Part shown: positions 1-8,252 of the stretch, in pieces | Numbering within the stretch: the first letter of the stretch is position 1 | Layout of the letters: each line of letters begins with the position of its first letter | Origin: Treponema sp. | Lineage (GTDB): Bacteria > Spirochaetota > Spirochaetia > Treponematales > Treponemataceae | Length of the DNA: 64,000 nt | Direction of reading: 5' to 3' | NCBI GenBank assembly: GCA_022510905.1 | Contig: JAFLSN010000006.1 | Span: 1 to 64,000, forward strand | Position numbers and translations under genes: made by a program | The notes under the pieces: generated by a model | Database searches by the model: none | Told to the model about the DNA's origin: nothing | The model's input: the letters and a program-made list of their open reading frames with translations, nothing else

Positions 1-3
1 CAT
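1..3 (-). CDS. Start codon of a gene running off the left edge
   Basis: Read on the minus strand, the first bases give AGGAGG, six bases, then ATG at position 3. This is a strong ribosome-binding site and start codon for a gene that continues to the left of the window. Nothing of its protein beyond Met is visible, so no function can be proposed. The 525-nt gap to the next gene probably holds its promoter; AT-rich sequence around 90-105 (TTAATATATTAA) is the best candidate. Confidence 0.5.
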
Positions 4-162
4 AGAAATCCTCCTGATTTTGAATTCCTAATGTCGCGTAATCAGATTTACATGAGGACGTGCCCCAAGACGTGTCTCGTTTGCATTAAGTTAATATATT
101 AAACAAAAAATCGCGGAAAATGTCAAAAGGGTGATGGAATATTGCGGGCTTTCGCATTTCTG

Positions 163-289
163 TTCATCAAGATAAAAGTTTCTGTTCGTCTTGATAAACG
201 CCGCACATTCATCTTGATGAAAATTTCTGTTTATATTGATGAACGTGGCGGATTCATCTTGATAAACTGGACAAATTCATCAAGATGAA
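163..289. repeat. Array of six short dyads, period 22-23 nt
   Basis: Six copies of a 14-nt motif close to TTCATC(TT/AA)GATGAA begin at 163, 185, 208, 230, 253 and 276, so the period is 22, 23, 22, 23, 23 nt. Each copy is a near-perfect inverted repeat with six-base arms, and the central dinucleotide switches between TT and AA. The array lies in the otherwise gene-free stretch 4-528. The rest of that stretch (290-528) is AT-rich and contains several GGGATAAAA-like words, but I see no gene in it. Function is unknown; the architecture recalls the other dyad arrays in this window. Confidence 0.8.
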
Positions 290-528
290 ATCCAAAAAAA
301 GCGGGATAAATGCAAGACAAAATTGCGCAAAAACGGGATAAAACCGCCGCAGAACTTCGATAAAACCGTGCGATTCTGAGAAAAATCGGGATATTTTTTT
401 GGAAGTCGGCGGGAACGCGGCAGACGAGTTGCTTTTCTTTCAATATAAGTACCGAACACCACGAACATCGAGGGGAATGTTTTCAGGGATGGTGGCGTAA
501 AGCGGCGCGGTGCGAAAGATAGTCCGGC

Positions 529-1713
529 CTACGGGCATATTATTTCCATGAAGCGCCGTTCGATTGTTTCCCAGCTGCGCCCGGCGAGGTCGAATGAATA
601 TTCGTGTTCATGCTCCGTCATGGCTTTTTGCACCGCGCTTATAAAGTCGGCTTTCGTGTATGTAACGCAGATCCCCGCTTCTGAAAGTTTTGGCGTGTCG
701 GAATAGGCTACGATTGGCTTTTTTGCTGCCATCGCCTGGTAGTATTTTGCCGTTATTCCTAGCGGGCGGTTCCTGTAAAAATCCGTCACATAGGGAACCA
801 TCACTACCGAACAGTTGGTAATCCAGGCAGGAACGTCTTCGGGGGGGATTCCTGGCACATAGAGCAGGTTTGGCACCGTGGAAACTTCTCGGAGCACCGA
901 TTCCGGCGGATAGTTCGGGCAGACCACTATGTACTGGAACGACGGGCACTCGCGTGCGGCAGAAAAAAGAAGCGGCCAGTCAACATCCCATGCGCCCACA
1001 TAAAGCACGGTGTTCGGTTTTTGCAGCGGCTCTGGCACAGGATAGCTTCGTTCATACGAGGCTATGTCCACGCCGTTTGAAAGCATGGTGTAATGCACTG
1101 CGGTTTCAAAATCTGGAATTTTACGGCGGTAGAGCGAGAGCCCCTCTTCATTTACGATGATGTTCATGTCCGCACAGCGCATGATGTGCAGTTCGTTTTG
1201 CACGTAGCGCGAAAGTGCGCCGTCGTACATGAGGGGGTCGCTCGGCCTGTAGACAAACCGCGCGTCAGGATAGCGTTTTTTGAGTTTGTCGAACAGCACG
1301 ATGCCGTCTGCGGATTCAAACACGAACACGTCAGTGCCGTCAAGCCAGCGGCGGCAGAACATGCCGAACGGCGTGAGCGAAAACCTTGCAAGCGCGTTCA
1401 TGGCGGCGTTTCCCAGCAGGCGGTTGCAGGCGTTCGGAAGTTTGAGCGTGGGAAGCGTTACGTTGTGCAGTGGGGTTCCGTGCACGGTGTATGTGATGCC
1501 TTTTGAAAGCGAGTCGATCGCAGCCCGGTTGAACAGCTCCGTGTGCATGAAGCGCCCGTAGTACGGACGGCTGAAGCTGAAAAACACGGTCTCGATTCCA
1601 CGTGCGCAGGATGCCTCCGCGAATTTGTGGAAGCCGCCCGACCGGTTGCTTTTCCACGAATGCATGGTGAGGAACGTTATCTTGCGTGGATTTCTCGTGC
1701 TAGTCGCGGGCAT
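529..1713 (-). CDS. Glycosyltransferase, GT4-like (TuaH-like)
   Basis: This is a protein of about 394 residues with the two-lobed layout of GT-B glycosyltransferases. An N-terminal lobe opens with KITFLTMHSW and a Gly-rich turn. The C-terminal lobe has the family signature KYYQAMAAKKPIVAYSDT, which resembles the nucleotide-sugar-binding K-x-YExMAxGKPVV motif. It probably transfers a sugar onto an envelope glycan at the cytoplasmic face. The ATG at 1713 is preferred over an upstream start at 1746 because it reduces the overlap with the upstream UDP-glucose dehydrogenase gene to 14 nt. That neighbour and the UDP-galactopyranose mutase upstream suggest that the donor could be a uronic acid or galactofuranose nucleotide. 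Acceptor and donor cannot be read from the sequence. Confidence 0.75.
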   Translation of the reverse strand: MPATSTRNPRKITFLTMHSWKSNRSGGFHKFAEASCARGIETVFFSFSRPYYGRFMHTELFNRAAIDSLSKGITYTVHGTPLHNVTLPTLKLPNACNRLLGNAAMNALARFSLTPFGMFCRRWLDGTDVFVFESADGIVLFDKLKKRYPDARFVYRPSDPLMYDGALSRYVQNELHIMRCADMNIIVNEEGLSLYRRKIPDFETAVHYTMLSNGVDIASYERSYPVPEPLQKPNTVLYVGAWDVDWPLLFSAARECPSFQYIVVCPNYPPESVLREVSTVPNLLYVPGIPPEDVPAWITNCSVVMVPYVTDFYRNRPLGITAKYYQAMAAKKPIVAYSDTPKLSEAGICVTYTKADFISAVQKAMTEHEHEYSFDLAGRSWETIERRFMEIICP

Positions 1714-2884
1714 AGATGTCGCGGCTGTATACCTTGCTCTGGACATCGGAAAGCTCCGCGCTGATTCTGTTCGCGATTATGATGTCGCATTCAGCCTTGA
1801 ACGATGCGAGGTCGTTGTTCACGCGGAATTTCTCAAATTCAGCCGAGGAAATCCCCGGCTCGTAGATCACCACCTGCACCCCTTCGCCTCTCAGGAGCTT
1901 CATCACGTCCTGGATGGAGCTCTGCCGGAAGTTGTCGCTGTTGGCTTTCATGGTGAGCCTGAACACTCCGACCGTTTGCGGGTTTCTGGCCAGCACCTGG
2001 TGCGCTATGAATTCCTTGCGTGTTCGGTTTGATTCCACGATGGCGCTCATTAGGTTCTGAGGAATGTTCGCATAGTTTGCAAGCAGCTGCCTGGTGTCCT
2101 TGGGAAGGCAGTAGCCGCCATAGCCGAAGCTCGGGTTGTTGTAGCCCCCTCCGATGCGTGTATCCGCGCACACCCCCTGTATGATGTCCTTTGTTGAGAG
2201 GCCGCGCGATTCGGCGTATGTGTCAAGCTCGTTGAAGTAGCTTACCCTGAGCGCAAGGTACGTGTTTGAAAACAGCTTGATGGCTTCGGCTTCCGTGCAA
2301 TGGGTGAACAGCACGGGCACATCCTGCCTGAGTGCGCCCTGCTGCAGCAGGCCTGCGAATGTATGCGCGGCTTCCCCAAGGCGTTTGTCTTCCTGCGGAA
2401 AGCCCACCACGATGCGCGAAGGGTACAGGTTGTCGTACAGGGCGTGTCCTTCCCGGAGGAATTCGGGCGCAAAGATTATGTTGTGCGCATCCAGTTTTTT
2501 GCTGATCTGTTCCGTGTAGCCTACGGGAACGGTTGACTTTATTACGATTACAGCTCCAGGCGCGTAACGCCGCACCATTCCGATCACGGCCTCCACCGAT
2601 GACGTGTCGAAATAGTTTTTCTGCGGGTCGTAGTTTGTGGGCGTTGAGATGATGACAAAGTCTGCCGCCGTGTATGCGGCTTCCGCGCTGGTGGTGGCCT
2701 TGAGGTTCAGGTTTTTTGTGGCAAGGTATGCTTCGATTTCAGCGTCCTTGATTGGCGATTTCCTGCTGTTTATGAGGTCGATTTTTTCCTGGAGCACATC
2801 CATGGCGTAAACTTCGTTGTGCTGGGAAAGCAGCACGGCCATGGAAAGCCCGACATAGCCTGTTCCGGCGACAGTGATTTTCAT
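1700..2884 (-). CDS. ugd: UDP-glucose 6-dehydrogenase
   Basis: This 394-residue cytoplasmic enzyme oxidises UDP-glucose to UDP-glucuronate in two NAD-dependent steps. The N-terminal Rossmann motif GTGYVG sits at residues 7-12. The central helical domain is recognisable, and the catalytic cysteine lies in FGYGGYCLPKDT (Cys about 259). Length is normal for the short bacterial form. It precedes and overlaps the glycosyltransferase gene by 14 nt, so the two are probably co-transcribed. A consensus promoter ends only 8 nt before the ATG, so the message may be leaderless. UDP-glucuronate would feed a capsule-like or glycolipid product. A related activity such as UDP-ManNAc dehydrogenase is possible but fits less well. 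Confidence 0.92.
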   Translation of the reverse strand: MKITVAGTGYVGLSMAVLLSQHNEVYAMDVLQEKIDLINSRKSPIKDAEIEAYLATKNLNLKATTSAEAAYTAADFVIISTPTNYDPQKNYFDTSSVEAVIGMVRRYAPGAVIVIKSTVPVGYTEQISKKLDAHNIIFAPEFLREGHALYDNLYPSRIVVGFPQEDKRLGEAAHTFAGLLQQGALRQDVPVLFTHCTEAEAIKLFSNTYLALRVSYFNELDTYAESRGLSTKDIIQGVCADTRIGGGYNNPSFGYGGYCLPKDTRQLLANYANIPQNLMSAIVESNRTRKEFIAHQVLARNPQTVGVFRLTMKANSDNFRQSSIQDVMKLLRGEGVQVVIYEPGISSAEFEKFRVNNDLASFKAECDIIIANRISAELSDVQSKVYSRDIYARD

Positions 2885-2892
2885 ACGCTGAC

Positions 2893-2922
2893 AGTATATC
2901 CATCATCGGCGCTTATGTTCAA
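2893..2922 (-). promoter_or_regulatory. Promoter of ugd
   Basis: On the minus strand, TTGAAC (2917-2922) and TATACT (2893-2898) are separated by 18 nt. The -10 box ends 8 nt before the ugd ATG, so transcription would begin at or next to the start codon. Confidence 0.65.
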
Positions 2923-3004
2923 GGGGCGAAAGCCAAAATGCGCGAAATACCGCACATGCAAAAAGCGTGCCTGTCCTGTGACCGGCTTGCGTGTTTTCGT
3001 GGAT

Positions 3005-4126
3005 TCAGGATCGGGCACTTTTTATGTTCTTGAAGCAGGCTAACGACCGTTCGACAACATCGTCCATGTCGTAGTAGCGGTATTCCGCGAGCCGGCCTCC
3101 AAAAATCACGTGCGGCTCTTTTTCTGCCAGCGCTTCATACTTTCGGTAGAGCGCGTTGTTCCGTTCGTCGTTGACGGGATAGAACGGCTCCGCGCCGGGT
3201 TTCCACCCTGATGAATATTCCCTGCTGACAACGGTCTTGTCCAGCGGAAACGCCCCTGCGCCGGGCTCAAAGTGCTTGTGCTCGATGATTCTCGTGAACG
3301 GCTGCTCATGCGAAGTGTAGTTTACCACAGCGACGCCCTGGAAGTTCTGCGTGGGAACGGTTTCAGTCTCAAAGCGCACGCTGCGCCATTCGAGGTGCCC
3401 GAAGCGGAAGCCGTAGAACTCGTCGATCATGCCGGTGTAGACGACCGTGCCGGCCATGTTCTGCCATTTTTCCCTGTCTGAAAAAAAATCTGTGCAGGTC
3501 TGCACTTGAATGCCTTTGAGCAGGGCATCTACCAGATGGTTGTAGCCTCCCTTGGGAATGCCCTGGAACGTGTCGTTGAAGTAGTTGTTGTCGAATGTAA
3601 AGCGGACGGGAAGTCGTTTGATTATGAACGCGGGAAGTTCCGTGCATGGCCGTCCCCACTGTTTTTCGGTGTAGTCCCTTATCAATGTCTCATATATGTC
3701 TCGCCCGACCAGCGAAAGCGCCTGTTCTTCAAGGTTCCTTGGCTCGCGGACCGCGCAGTCCTTGCGCTGGCGTTCGATTATGTCTGCCGCTTCCTGCGGG
3801 CTGGTGCAGCCCCACAGCTGGTAAAAGGTGTTCATGTTGAACGGAAGGTTGTACAGTTTTCCGTGGCACTTGGCCACAGGCGAGTTCACAAACGGCACGA
3901 ATGGCACCAGGTCGTTCACAAAGCGCCACACTTCCTCGTTTGACGTGTGGAAAATATGCGCTCCGTAGGTGTGCACGGTGATTTCCGACACATTGTCGCA
4001 ATGCACGTTTCCGCCTGTGTGCGCCCGCTTTTCTAGCACAAGGCATGCCTTGCCGGCTTTTGCGGCGCAGTGCGCGAATGTGGCTCCGAACAGCCCCGAA
4101 CCGACTATCAGATAATCATATCTCAT
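3005..4126 (-). CDS. glf: UDP-galactopyranose mutase
   Basis: This 373-residue flavoenzyme interconverts UDP-galactopyranose and UDP-galactofuranose. The FAD-binding motif GSGLFG is at residues 9-14, followed by a second nucleotide-contact segment (LVLEKRAHTGGN). Other conserved stretches include YGAHIFHTSNEEVW and, later, NYT and EYSSGW segments typical of the family. The reading frame is open far upstream, but MRYDYLIVGSG at 4126 matches the normal family N-terminus and lies 7 nt downstream of a consensus promoter. The gene is divergent from the Wzi-like genes. It indicates that galactofuranose is used in an envelope glycan. Confidence 0.93.
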   Translation of the reverse strand: MRYDYLIVGSGLFGATFAHCAAKAGKACLVLEKRAHTGGNVHCDNVSEITVHTYGAHIFHTSNEEVWRFVNDLVPFVPFVNSPVAKCHGKLYNLPFNMNTFYQLWGCTSPQEAADIIERQRKDCAVREPRNLEEQALSLVGRDIYETLIRDYTEKQWGRPCTELPAFIIKRLPVRFTFDNNYFNDTFQGIPKGGYNHLVDALLKGIQVQTCTDFFSDREKWQNMAGTVVYTGMIDEFYGFRFGHLEWRSVRFETETVPTQNFQGVAVVNYTSHEQPFTRIIEHKHFEPGAGAFPLDKTVVSREYSSGWKPGAEPFYPVNDERNNALYRKYEALAEKEPHVIFGGRLAEYRYYDMDDVVERSLACFKNIKSARS

Positions 4127-4133
4127 TCCACAG

Positions 4134-4162
4134 AGTATAGTGAGAACGGCTCTGGCTTTCAA
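4134..4162 (-). promoter_or_regulatory. Promoter of glf
   Basis: TTGAAA (4157-4162, minus strand) and TATACT (4134-4139) are spaced by exactly 17 nt. The -10 box is 7 nt from the glf ATG, with no room for a ribosome-binding site, so a leaderless transcript is predicted. Confidence 0.7.
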
Positions 4163-4364
4163 TACTTTCAAAACATCTGTTTTTTGCGGCTTTTGCATGG
4201 GGCATGGCTTGGTTTGTTCGCGCGGAAAGGGCACATGCCCGGGCATCGGCCTTGAAGCTGCGCTTTCGGGTTCCGTAGACTCATGCCACGGTGCCAGCGC
4301 AGGGTGGGGGCGGGAACGGTTCTGCGATATTCCTGCAAAACCGGTTTTCATATGGCCGGAATAC

Positions 4365-4393
4365 TTGAAGTTCATTCCACAATCGTATATAGT
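4365..4393 (+). promoter_or_regulatory. Promoter of the first Wzi-like gene
   Basis: TTGAAG (4365-4370) and TATAGT (4388-4393) are spaced by 17 nt. The -10 box ends 10 nt before the ATG at 4404, giving at most a 3-4-nt leader. Confidence 0.6.
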
Positions 4394-4403
4394 GGAACCC
4401 GTT

Positions 4404-6164
4404 ATGGAGCTTAAAAGAAGGTACGCCAGAAGTGTGTGTCTTGTTTTTCTGATGCTGCTTGCTCTGGCGCCGGTGTGTGCCCTCGGAACTGTTCCATGGA
4501 ACGACCAGAAGCTTGTTCCTGCCGACAGCTGGGTGTACGAGGCCATGACATTGCTTGCGGCAGAATCCAAACGGACCACGCTTGCCAATTCCGCGCCGCT
4601 TTCGGTAGCCGAACTCAGGCGCCATCTCGAAGACATTGACTACGATGCGTTGAGCGAGTCGGGGCGCACGCTGTACACCATGATAGCCGCGTTTTTCCGT
4701 TCAAACTATTTCGGGTTCGCAAGTCGCCCCATGACGGCGGGATTCAACTTTCAGACTTCTCTTGAGCTTTCGGGTCACACAAACACCACCATGCTCCGCC
4801 AGTGGGACTATGTGCAGAAATACCATGACCAGCTTCCCATGTTTAGCGTTCCTGTTTTCTTGACTGCGGCGAACATCGCCACAATCGAATGCGATGCCAT
4901 AATGCAGGAAAACTACTGGTCGGTAAATGAATATTCAAACTGGTCGAACATTCCTTTTGGCATCGCGGGTCAGAACCAGCTTGATTTTTACTGGCCAAAG
5001 ACGGCGTACCTGAGCGTGGGCGTTCCTTTGTTCGGCCTTGACTTCTTCAATCTCCAGATAGGAAAGGGCGCGCTTTCCGTGGGAAGCACCCGCATGAACA
5101 GCGTGATTCTTTCCGAAACGTTTGAAACTGACGGATACATCGGTTTTTCGTTCTACTCGCCGCGCATCCGCTACCGGGCCGATGTGGAGCAGCTTGAAGT
5201 GAACAAGTACCTGTACCTCCACCACATTGACATTCGCCCGTTCAAGTGGATAACGCTCAGCGTGGTTGAAGGAACCCTTGTGAACGCGCCGTTTGAAATC
5301 CGTTTTCTGAATCCGCTCATGATAATGCACTCGTTTGCGGCCTGGTATTCATACCGTCTGTACAACGAGGGGCAGGGCGAAGAGGGACAGGCCTCTTCGT
5401 ACAGGAACGGCTGGGAGTCGCGTGTGTCGCAGTACATGTGCTATACGCTGGAGCTGACCCCGGTGCGCAACCTGCGCATCTATGCCCTGTACGCGCAGAA
5501 CGAAATGCAGACACCGTCCGAGCTTGGCGGGCATGGAAGCACCGTTCCCGACGGCATCGGCATGCAGCTGGGCTTTGCGGCCTCGGTTCCTGCTAAAAAC
5601 AATTCCTACTGGACATTCGGCATGGAAGGCATGTACACGACACCTTGGCTGTATTTCCGCTTTGACCCCGGCACGTCGTTCGTCAGCACCCGGAAAGACA
5701 ATCTTGCAAATACCGACGAGAACATCTACAGCTGGGTGGGAACGCCCTACGGCCCTGACTCCATCGCTGCATGCGCCTGGTTCGGCTACAAGGTGCTTGG
5801 CAGATGGTCTGTGGAAGGCGAATACCGTTTTTTGGCGCACGGCGAAAACAGCACGAGCCTGTTTTCGACAGGGCGGGATCCCGACAACGGAAACTATATT
5901 TATTATCCCGGCACCGAATATTACGGCGAAGGAAGCCTGTACGCAGACCGCGATGATGCAATAAGCGTTGCAAGAAGCTACGGGCTTACAGGAACCGTGG
6001 AATACACCAACCGCATACAGGTGTCGGGGAGCTACCGCTTTTCGCCGCACTTTACGGCAAAGGCTATGGCCGCATATATTTTGATGTTCAACACCGCGCA
6101 TATCGAAGGTCGCACGGAGCACGGCTTTGCCTTTTCGCTTTCCGGCACCTTCACTTTGTTTTGA
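4404..6164 (+). CDS. Wzi-like outer-membrane capsule-assembly protein, copy 1
   Basis: This 586-residue exported protein begins with a basic stretch and a hydrophobic segment (CLVFLMLLALAPVCALG), a likely signal peptide. The N-terminal part resembles the Wzi family opening, with a DSWVYEAMTLLAAES helix and a short domain around residues 25-75. The remainder is rich in aromatic residues and alternating polar/hydrophobic strands and ends in TLF, as expected for an outer-membrane beta-barrel. Wzi proteins anchor or assemble surface polysaccharide. The chosen ATG sits just after a promoter; an in-frame start further upstream would lie within the promoter region. It is followed by a paralogue 75 nt downstream. 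Barrel function is inferred from family resemblance and neighbours. Confidence 0.75.
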   Translation: MELKRRYARSVCLVFLMLLALAPVCALGTVPWNDQKLVPADSWVYEAMTLLAAESKRTTLANSAPLSVAELRRHLEDIDYDALSESGRTLYTMIAAFFRSNYFGFASRPMTAGFNFQTSLELSGHTNTTMLRQWDYVQKYHDQLPMFSVPVFLTAANIATIECDAIMQENYWSVNEYSNWSNIPFGIAGQNQLDFYWPKTAYLSVGVPLFGLDFFNLQIGKGALSVGSTRMNSVILSETFETDGYIGFSFYSPRIRYRADVEQLEVNKYLYLHHIDIRPFKWITLSVVEGTLVNAPFEIRFLNPLMIMHSFAAWYSYRLYNEGQGEEGQASSYRNGWESRVSQYMCYTLELTPVRNLRIYALYAQNEMQTPSELGGHGSTVPDGIGMQLGFAASVPAKNNSYWTFGMEGMYTTPWLYFRFDPGTSFVSTRKDNLANTDENIYSWVGTPYGPDSIAACAWFGYKVLGRWSVEGEYRFLAHGENSTSLFSTGRDPDNGNYIYYPGTEYYGEGSLYADRDDAISVARSYGLTGTVEYTNRIQVSGSYRFSPHFTAKAMAAYILMFNTAHIEGRTEHGFAFSLSGTFTLF

Positions 6165-6239
6165 CAGCATATTGGGCTGCCATGAACCGTTCCTGGCGGT
6201 ATGGGCTTTGGTGCGCTGTGTTTTTTTGAGGAGTATGGC

Positions 6240-8243
6240 ATGGAGCAGTATGAAGTGAATGAAAAACCGGGAGGAGCCGTTGGCATGCGCCGCCGTTTTG
6301 TGCGGGCTGCCCTTGCGATGTGCCTTGCGTTCGCGGCGCTTTCTCCGCTCGGAGCCCAGCACCATGTGGCTGTTCCTGTTGAACAGGATGTGTACGAGAT
6401 TTTGGAAAACGCCCGGCTCCGTGGGCTTTGCTCCCAGCTTCCAGCGGCCCGCCCTTACAGCAGGGACCGGATGGCAGGGCTTATTGACGAGGTGCTTTCT
6501 TCGGAACCAAAAAAAAATGGGCTTTCCCGCACGGAGCGCGAGCGGCTGGAGCAGGTGCGCTCAGGGCTTTTTCCGAAAAAAAAAGGCTTTGATGTCCAGC
6601 ACGGCACATGGTACATTTCAACCTCGGAAGACCGGTTTCTCCTTAGCGCCCAGGCAGGTCTAGGCCTTCTTGCCGGCGCTTCCGGCGGCCTGTGGCACAA
6701 CAACTCAAACAGCCTTGCATTCGACATTTTTGCGGATGCCTATGTGAACGGTGACATTGGAAACAATATCTCATACGATGTGGAGCTGCTGGGGAACATA
6801 ACGCGAAATCCGCTCACACTGCGCGGCACGGGAAACGAGAAAACCTATTACTATGTGACAAACAATGGAAGTGAGTACTACAATCACGATGCATCAACCG
6901 ACCACAGCGAGCCGCCTGAGCCTGTCAGAATCCGCTCCTACGACCTTCTTTCGTACCTGCCGTTTTCGTACAAAAAATTCTGGGACGGTTCCATATACAT
7001 GGCGGACAGTATGGACGCCAACGGTCTTTCAGGCTGGCCGGACGGAACGGGCTTCGGTTTCGGAATGTTCGCGGAGATTTCCGCCTCGTTTTTGGAAGAC
7101 CACATATTTGTCAGGGCAGGGAGGCTGAACCGCGAATGGGCCGCCATGGAAAAGGGCGCGAGCCTTGTGCTCAACGAACAGGCCCGTCCGTTTCTTGCCG
7201 TGGAGTCCACCGTGCAGGTGTTCAAGTGGCTCCGCTTTTCTTTCCTCACCGGAATCCTGGAGGCTCCAAACAGCGAATATCTGTTTGAGAACGGTGAAAA
7301 CGATGAAAACACCCAGCACACCTACCAGAATGCATATTCCATCGATATGGTTGACATCGATTTCAAGTATTTCCACCTCGATTTTGGCACGTCGGTGATT
7401 TGGCCAAAACGTTTTGAGCTGGGCTACATGTTCCCGCTGTTCAACAAGGTGTTCTATCAGAACAACATCGGAGACTATGACAACCTGAACATGTTCATCA
7501 ACCTGAAGGGGCGGTGGCCGGGCGTGGGCGAGCTGTGGTTTTCATTTTTCCTTGATGAGGTGAACGGCATGAGCCGCACCAACGGCATTCTTTCTGGCTT
7601 GAACGTGTTCACTTATGACCGTGACATGTTTACATTGCAGGTGGGCACCAGGGTGAACGTGCCTTGGGTGCCGTTCGGTTCCCTTTCTGTGCGCTACACC
7701 AAGATTGAGCCCTACTGCTACACGCACCACCAGATCAAGAACACCCCGTGGTATTACAACGAATACATTTCAGAGGCATACAACAACAACGGCTCGTGCC
7801 TCGGCTACTATCTGCCGCCGAATTCCGACGAGCTCCGTGTGGCTTTTGAAACAAAGCCTACCGCCTGGATAAACGCGGCGCTTTCCTACCAGTTCATACG
7901 CCACGGGGCCGACCACGGCGAACGCCAGGTTGACGGAAGCTCCATTTATTCCGAGCTCAACCCAAAGGGCCGCGACGGCCTGCGCTCATGGTTCTTGCAG
8001 GACGGGGCATACCAGTGGTACCATATCGTTGCTCTTTCGGGAAGCATAAACCTGCGCAAGAACCGGGTGCCGCTCACCGTCTACGGAACGCTCGGTTTTG
8101 TGTATACATGGTACACGGATTCGGACGGGGCTCTTGGCGAAAAAGGCTCGTTTTCAAAAATCACGTCGGACAATCCTCTGTATGATGAATACCCCACACA
8201 GTATGGCGCGGTTATTGGTGCCGGCGTCCGCCTGTTTTTTTGA
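6240..8243 (+). CDS. Wzi-like outer-membrane capsule-assembly protein, copy 2
   Basis: This 667-residue protein is a second member of the family. It has a GAGGAG ribosome-binding site (6228-6233) placed 6 nt before the ATG at 6240. After about 17 polar residues comes a signal peptide (RRRFVRAALAMCLAFAALSP) with likely cleavage after LGA. The mature N-terminus has the family segment QDVYEILENARLRGL and a PYSRDRM motif. The rest alternates aromatic and polar residues and ends in RLFF, a typical barrel C-terminal strand. Two adjacent barrels suggest either different substrates or a two-component surface-anchoring system. The next gene, a lipid glycosyltransferase, starts 9 nt downstream. Confidence 0.75.
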   Translation: MEQYEVNEKPGGAVGMRRRFVRAALAMCLAFAALSPLGAQHHVAVPVEQDVYEILENARLRGLCSQLPAARPYSRDRMAGLIDEVLSSEPKKNGLSRTERERLEQVRSGLFPKKKGFDVQHGTWYISTSEDRFLLSAQAGLGLLAGASGGLWHNNSNSLAFDIFADAYVNGDIGNNISYDVELLGNITRNPLTLRGTGNEKTYYYVTNNGSEYYNHDASTDHSEPPEPVRIRSYDLLSYLPFSYKKFWDGSIYMADSMDANGLSGWPDGTGFGFGMFAEISASFLEDHIFVRAGRLNREWAAMEKGASLVLNEQARPFLAVESTVQVFKWLRFSFLTGILEAPNSEYLFENGENDENTQHTYQNAYSIDMVDIDFKYFHLDFGTSVIWPKRFELGYMFPLFNKVFYQNNIGDYDNLNMFINLKGRWPGVGELWFSFFLDEVNGMSRTNGILSGLNVFTYDRDMFTLQVGTRVNVPWVPFGSLSVRYTKIEPYCYTHHQIKNTPWYYNEYISEAYNNNGSCLGYYLPPNSDELRVAFETKPTAWINAALSYQFIRHGADHGERQVDGSSIYSELNPKGRDGLRSWFLQDGAYQWYHIVALSGSINLRKNRVPLTVYGTLGFVYTWYTDSDGALGEKGSFSKITSDNPLYDEYPTQYGAVIGAGVRLFF

Positions 8244-8252
8244 GGAGTGCAC

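Noticed and set aside
5349..6365. A 338-codon minus-strand frame opposite the Wzi-like genes
   Set aside because: It is antisense to two well-supported genes, has no motif and shows the composition of a shadow frame.
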